Below, piece after piece: positions 60,180 to 64,000 of a DNA stretch of 64,000 nt. This DNA comes from Chytridium lagenaria. Its lineage: Eukaryota; Chytridiomycota; Chytridiomycetes; Chytridiales; Chytridiaceae. The stretch is from NCBI GenBank assembly GCA_025449115.1, contig JAHLKC010000125.1:57584-121583 (forward strand), written 5' to 3'. The first letter of the stretch is position 1. Every line of letters starts with the position of its first letter. The notes beneath the pieces were generated by a model. That model made no database searches. It had not been told where the DNA came from and was given only the letters and a program-made list of their open reading frames with translations. The position numbers and the translations under genes are program-made.

Positions 60180-60553
60180 TGAATATATTAATGGTGGATG
60201 GCAAGGGGGATCATGGGCAAGAGAGCCCCAGAGGAGCCTCAAATCTCAAAGAGCAGAAATGAAGGTCAACAATCCATCTATTAACGTAATACATGAAATG
60301 GAAACACTTATACAACCCAAAAACAAACAAAACAAACAGAACACACAGCTTTACACGGCGCCGATACCTCGAACGCGCGTAAAGTCTATGTCACCTCCTT
60401 CAGTAAAAACCCTATAACATAAGGGAAAAGAATAGAGGATTTCGTGTATTTATACTTGGGACCGCGTAAGTCGCGTCCATTTACGTAAAGTAATAGGAAT
60501 CACTTTAGTACTTAAAGTGAAGGTGTGAAGTGAAAAACCACTAGAACTTCACA
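60180..60553 (-). repeat. 3' LTR of the gypsy chromovirus (left edge uncertain)
   Basis: On the minus strand it begins TGTGAAGTTCTAGTGG at 60553, preceded by the purine tract CGGGAGAA (60554-60561). It contains a TATAAATAC promoter-like word (about 60455) and a GGGTTTTTACTGAAGGAGGTG block also found in family E LTRs. The far edge was not located. Confidence 0.7.
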
Positions 60554-60594
60554 TTCTCCCGTTTTTAAGAAGAGACAAACTCCTTATATAAGAC

Positions 60595-61110
60595 TTACAT
60601 TGGTGTATTTGTCTTAGGATCTCTAAGGGATTCTATGGCAAGTGGTAATTCATCTTCGTCAATATATAACGGTAGTGGTATTAATGGCTTAGCCAGCGTG
60701 GTAGGTTTTTCATTATCTTTAGTAGCAACATCGCGTAAGTTCTTTTTAATACTTTTGCCTGCGCGTGCTGTTTTCTTTGTCAAAGGGACTTCTGAATCTT
60801 TATCAGATTCAAATCCATCATTATCTTCAGCGACTGTATATCGGGGTGCAGGTACTTGTCTTCTAGGAATGCCTTGCTTCTTTAAGAATGCAAGTCTGTC
60901 GCGATATTCAGGTCGATTAGTTGTAGCTATTTTAGTCCAATAGTCTTGGATCATAAGTTTGGGAAGGTCTACCTCATCCAACCAAAGGTTGTGGGCAGTA
61001 CCATGGCCTAACCATTTTATATGGTATTGATATGTTTTATCATCAGCATTAAAAGTATGCTCATCAATTTTCTCTATATAATACTCAGGATCGTCATGTC
61101 AGCTTCTAAA
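60595..61110 (-). pseudogene. Chromodomain and C-terminal tail of the gypsy polyprotein
   Basis: Reads DPEYYIEKIDEHTFNADD, then YHIKWLGHGTAHNLWLDEVD (about 61095-60970), the chromodomain aromatic-cage pattern (Tyr, Trp, and the NLW in the place of NTWEP). A tail continues PKLMIQDYWTKIATTNRPEY and ends TNTPM at 60595. A one-base step near 61095 separates it from the upstream frame. Chromodomains steer chromovirus integration to modified histones. Confidence 0.78.
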
Positions 61111-61180
61111 ACATCAGCGTCGAATCTTCTAAAAAGTTCTCTATTAACGCCAAGAGCAACTCGAACTCGAGGGCGTCGTT

Positions 61181-62388
61181 TTAGCATTCTGAGTTGTTTC
61201 CATGCTCAATTTCTTTTTCAAAGTCATCAGTAATGACTCTAGAAGAGGCGTCATTAGCACTGTCTAAAGGTGGCGCTGGGTGGTAAGGGCGCATCCTGGC
61301 AGCATTGGCGGTTCGTGATAGCAAACGACCATCAGGTAAGGTTTCAACTAGATCAAATCGATTATGATCTTCTGAGTGTCCAATGACTCTCATAGGGCCA
61401 GCCCATCTGAACTGGAATTTCTGCATGGCATCTCCTCGCGTGGAGTCACTGCGTAGGGGGACGGATAACCATATAAGGTCACCACGTTCAAACCGGTGCC
61501 GGTCGTTTTTAGCGCGGTCATTAGCGTGTTGTATACGTTTTCGTTCTTCACGCATTAGCACAGACTTTAGCAAAAGCTAAGCGTGAGGTAAGTTTTTCAA
61601 CATAATCCTTGTAGTCAGGTATGTGATCTTTGAATACTTTCTTTACAATTTTCTTCAGCTTAGTTCTGGTATTCGCAAAGATCTCATGATCTCGGAATGG
61701 TAGTTCTGCAGTGTTCGTTGGCAATACTAGCCACGACTTGTGGATCGGTATTTTGGCCGAAGATATCAGCATGATTGAAGGGACCTCAGCGTTCAAGGGG
61801 ACGCCGAGACGATCGTCAAAGGCCTCAGGCCTAACTATACACTTTCCTTTATACAAGAGATTCATTTCTTTATCTAAGTGTAATCCTTCAGCAGGATCCT
61901 TTACTAGGCCGCCAAGGTGATATACACTCACATAGGCTAATTTGTCTTCCCATCAGAGGGGGTAAGACTGACTTTAGAGAAAGCGGTGTACATTGAACTC
62001 TATCAGGTTCATTTTGAGTTCTCCAGAAGAATTTGGAGTGTTGTCTTGGAAACGCCATGGTATGTACCAGGTATAAGGCGTCCAAGTTATATTTGATGAG
62101 TAGATCCCCAGCCAGAAGACAATCGTCTCTGTCGGCGCGTGTCTTTAAGCCATGTGCTGCTTTGGATAAACGCTGTGTAAGAACGTGTTTCTGAGTGGCG
62201 TACATAACAGCCACGCGAGGGAACTCAGATTCTTCCTCAACGACGGTAACAGAGGTATTTACTAAGAGTTGTGGTTCTTGTCCAGCCCATGTAGACGGGT
62301 CGGGATATTCTTCCGCAAAGACATCGTCAGTAGATATACCAAAACGAAGGTCTGCGGGGGTTAATGGGTCTCGCCCAAACATCAACAA
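61181..62388 (-). pseudogene. Gypsy integrase C-terminal region in broken frames
   Basis: Three overlapping frames hold LMFGRDPLTPADLRFGI, RLAFAKVCANA and the conserved ERGDLIWLSVPLR (GPY/F-like, about 61495-61455) with FQFRWAGPMRVIGHSEDHN. Frame steps near 61930 and 61560. The GPY/F module followed by a chromodomain is typical of chromoviruses. Confidence 0.75.
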
Positions 62389-63428
62389 GAAAGGAGTCTC
62401 GTGAGTAGTGGGTTGACTGTCGTTCGGTACGCGAACATGATGTACGGCAAGATTTCATCCCAATCATCGTGGGTATCTTGGTTAATGTATGCCCTGATCA
62501 TTTGGCATAGTGTTTTATTAGTCCTTTCAACCAAACCATTAGCCTGAGGCCAGTAAGGTGAGGAGAAGGATCTTCGAAGTCCAAGCACTATGCTAACCTT
62601 CTTCATAAGTTCACTAATAAAGGGTTGCCCCTGATCCGAGTGCAGGATCAGAGGTATTCCAAAACGGCAGAAGCATTGCTCCACTATTATCTTGGAGACG
62701 GTGTCAGCAGTTATATCAGGGACGGCAAAAGCATCGGCCCATCGGGTGAAGTAATCAGTCAGTACAACAATATACTTGTTTCCGGTTTTACTTGCTTTAA
62801 GTGGTCCCACAATATCTATGGCGACGCGTTCCCAAGGCTTATCACCTAAGGGAACGGGTTTTACAGCTCCAACTCTCCTAAGAGAGTCTTTACATTTTTG
62901 GCACGTAGAACATCCACGCACATAATTGATAAGATCGCGATGGATAGTAGGCCACCAGTACCTTTCGAGGGTGGTGGTGAGCAACTTCTGTGCACCAAGG
63001 TGACCACCGGTCATGATATCATCATGTATTTGTTCAAAGGCAACCTGCCTGAGCCCGCGCGGGACACATAAAGCTAATCGCACAGGCGACCTCTTTAATA
63101 AATATTCTTTTACGTGTAATACGCGGTAGAGAAGCTCACCGCGTATGATGCTATGCTGAGCATTTTTCAGCACTATAGCTTTCGCATTTTCTTCCTCAGG
63201 TAAAGTTCCATCTTTTAGGAATTGGATAACTTTGCTGAAGTCTTGGTCAAGTAGTTGTAGTTTGAGAATTTCATCAGACATCTTCCCAAGTGCAAAGAAT
63301 TCGTCAGGTTCATCCTCGCTAACAGCACCGGAGGGTATCTTTTTTGGCGTTTGAGTACGCGCATTTTTATTCTTCTTTTTGCGTAGAAGCCTCGTAGGAG
63401 GCCCATCGTCAACTTCAAGTGCGGGCAA
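62382..63428 (-). CDS. Gypsy integrase (zinc-binding and catalytic core)
   Basis: Open for 348 codons. A spacer with KKKNKNARTQTPKK is followed by the HHCC zinc domain (IHDDIMTGGHLGAQKLL then CSTCQKC), and the DDE core: AIDIVGPLKASKTG (first D), LILHSDQGQPF (second D) and ANGLVERTNKTL (E). Upstream sequence TLSNDDAAQYEADQYVS lies in the same frame to about 63470. It ends in frame at 62382 where the next frame takes over, so one indel separates it from the rest of the polyprotein. Confidence 0.9.
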   Translation of the reverse strand: MPALEVDDGPPTRLLRKKKNKNARTQTPKKIPSGAVSEDEPDEFFALGKMSDEILKLQLLDQDFSKVIQFLKDGTLPEEENAKAIVLKNAQHSIIRGELLYRVLHVKEYLLKRSPVRLALCVPRGLRQVAFEQIHDDIMTGGHLGAQKLLTTTLERYWWPTIHRDLINYVRGCSTCQKCKDSLRRVGAVKPVPLGDKPWERVAIDIVGPLKASKTGNKYIVVLTDYFTRWADAFAVPDITADTVSKIIVEQCFCRFGIPLILHSDQGQPFISELMKKVSIVLGLRRSFSSPYWPQANGLVERTNKTLCQMIRAYINQDTHDDWDEILPYIMFAYRTTVNPLLTRLLSC

Positions 63429-63472
63429 TGAGACATACTGGTCAGCTTCGTATTGTGCAGCGTCGTCATTGC

Positions 63473-64000
63473 TTAAAGTAAGTTCGACGGCGCTATGTCA
63501 GTGAGGCCGGCTACAAAGCGGTGCTCAACAGTCCAATTGCAGGGTATTCTATAGTCAATGAAGGCATAGTCTATCCTCCAAACAGCTTGGTAAAAGTGTT
63601 GGGGGTCATGCCACGTGTATCCTGGTAAGTTAGGATGGCATTTTCGGAATCCGTCAAAGAATCCGAGTCTAAGAAAGGCGTCAAGCCATGATCGTTCATC
63701 ATAACGGAAACCAGAATATCCATGGAACCTTGCGGGATGACGGACGTCAAGTGAGGTATGCGCGATGTTAAAATCGCCTAGAACTATGGTTTTATCTTTT
63801 TGAAGGAGTTCTTTCACAAAGTCATAAACTCTGCTTAGAAACTTCATCTTATACTTTGTCTATGATCGTGGCGTGTGCCATTGGGTGCGTAGATATTAAC
63901 TAAGTTGAGCCCAGGAAGGCAAAGGGTAAGGCAGCGACCTTCTTCAACGAAGTCGTTGCTTGGTGTGAATGAAGTGCCCTTGAGCACCGAGATTACTGTA
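63473..64000 (-). pseudogene. ExoIII/APE-type endonuclease, 5' end beyond the window
   Basis: An endonuclease/exonuclease/phosphatase-fold sequence of the AP-endonuclease (ExoIII/APE1) type. Upstream frame: LNLVNIYAPNG (about 63900), one frame step near 63845, then IVLGDFNIAHTSLDVRHP (about 63785-63735), SGFRYDERSWLDAFLRLGF, PGYTWHDP, WRIDYAFIDYRI (63575-63545) and GLTDIAPSNL (63505-63476). GDFN-AH, WRIDY and the terminal block match the family, but the catalytic SDH is TDI, so the general-base His is missing. It stops within a few bases of the gypsy integrase frame. It may be a host gene fragment or a domain captured by the element. Confidence 0.7.

Larger units (their letters stand above)
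60554..63470 (-). mobile_element. 3' half of a Ty3/gypsy chromovirus
   Basis: Minus-strand element with integrase (63428-62382), a linker in broken frames (62388-61181) and a chromodomain region (about 61105-60960), ending at the LTR at 60553. Gag, protease and RT are not in the window; to the right the integrase frame abuts an endonuclease-like sequence instead of RNase H. Confidence 0.85.

Overview
The window is eukaryotic nuclear DNA, most likely from a filamentous fungus of an early-diverging (Mucoromycota-like) lineage. The evidence is short GT-AG introns, a fungal-type GT2 polysaccharide synthase, a three-domain LIM protein, a Makorin and a FAM72 protein (FAM72 is typical of animals and basal fungi rather than Dikarya), a RECQL4-style helicase with an Sld2-like N-terminus, and abundant copia and chromodomain gypsy retrotransposons. 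The lineage is inference; 'fungus' is well supported.

Layout. 0.4-26.2 kb is a gene-rich, low-repeat block. It holds a GT2 membrane glycosyltransferase (-), RECQL4 helicase (-), thioredoxin reductase (-), an RGS-domain protein (+), FAM72 (+), Makorin E3 ligase (+), the U3 snoRNP WD40 protein Rrp9 (-), a LIM protein (+) and an unrecognised Cys-rich protein (+). Several conserved genes here carry single-base frameshifts at short homopolymers, mostly missing bases. This looks like base-calling under-count rather than true pseudogenes, but the sequence alone cannot settle it.

26.2-28.5 kb is gene-poor. From 28.5 to 50.7 kb the window is a nest of LTR retrotransposons. I can define one nearly complete copia element (called A here, 36842-42300, LTRs about 99% identical by eye), an older truncated relative (C, 33660-36427, -), two degraded copies of a second copia family (B1 +, B2 -), and LTRs of at least four families. 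Many solo LTRs sit inside other elements with perfect target-site duplications, so the order of insertion can be read directly. A 388-bp hairpin-rich insert with a TA duplication splits the B1 integrase and is the most unusual object in the window.

50.7-56.7 kb holds two minus-strand genes: one with the cysteine-cluster (CxC) signature of proteins associated with KDZ transposons, its 3' end replaced by copia B2, and an unrecognised Lys-rich gene. 56.7-60.6 kb is solo LTRs and gene remnants. 60.6-63.5 kb is the 3' half of a minus-strand gypsy chromovirus (integrase, then chromodomain), joined directly to an ExoIII/APE-type endonuclease sequence that runs off the window edge.

The host genes are housekeeping functions (cell-wall polysaccharide synthesis, replication and repair, redox, G-protein signalling, ubiquitylation, rRNA processing) and do not form a pathway cluster. 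'Family A-F' names for repeats are local labels. All alignments were done by eye.
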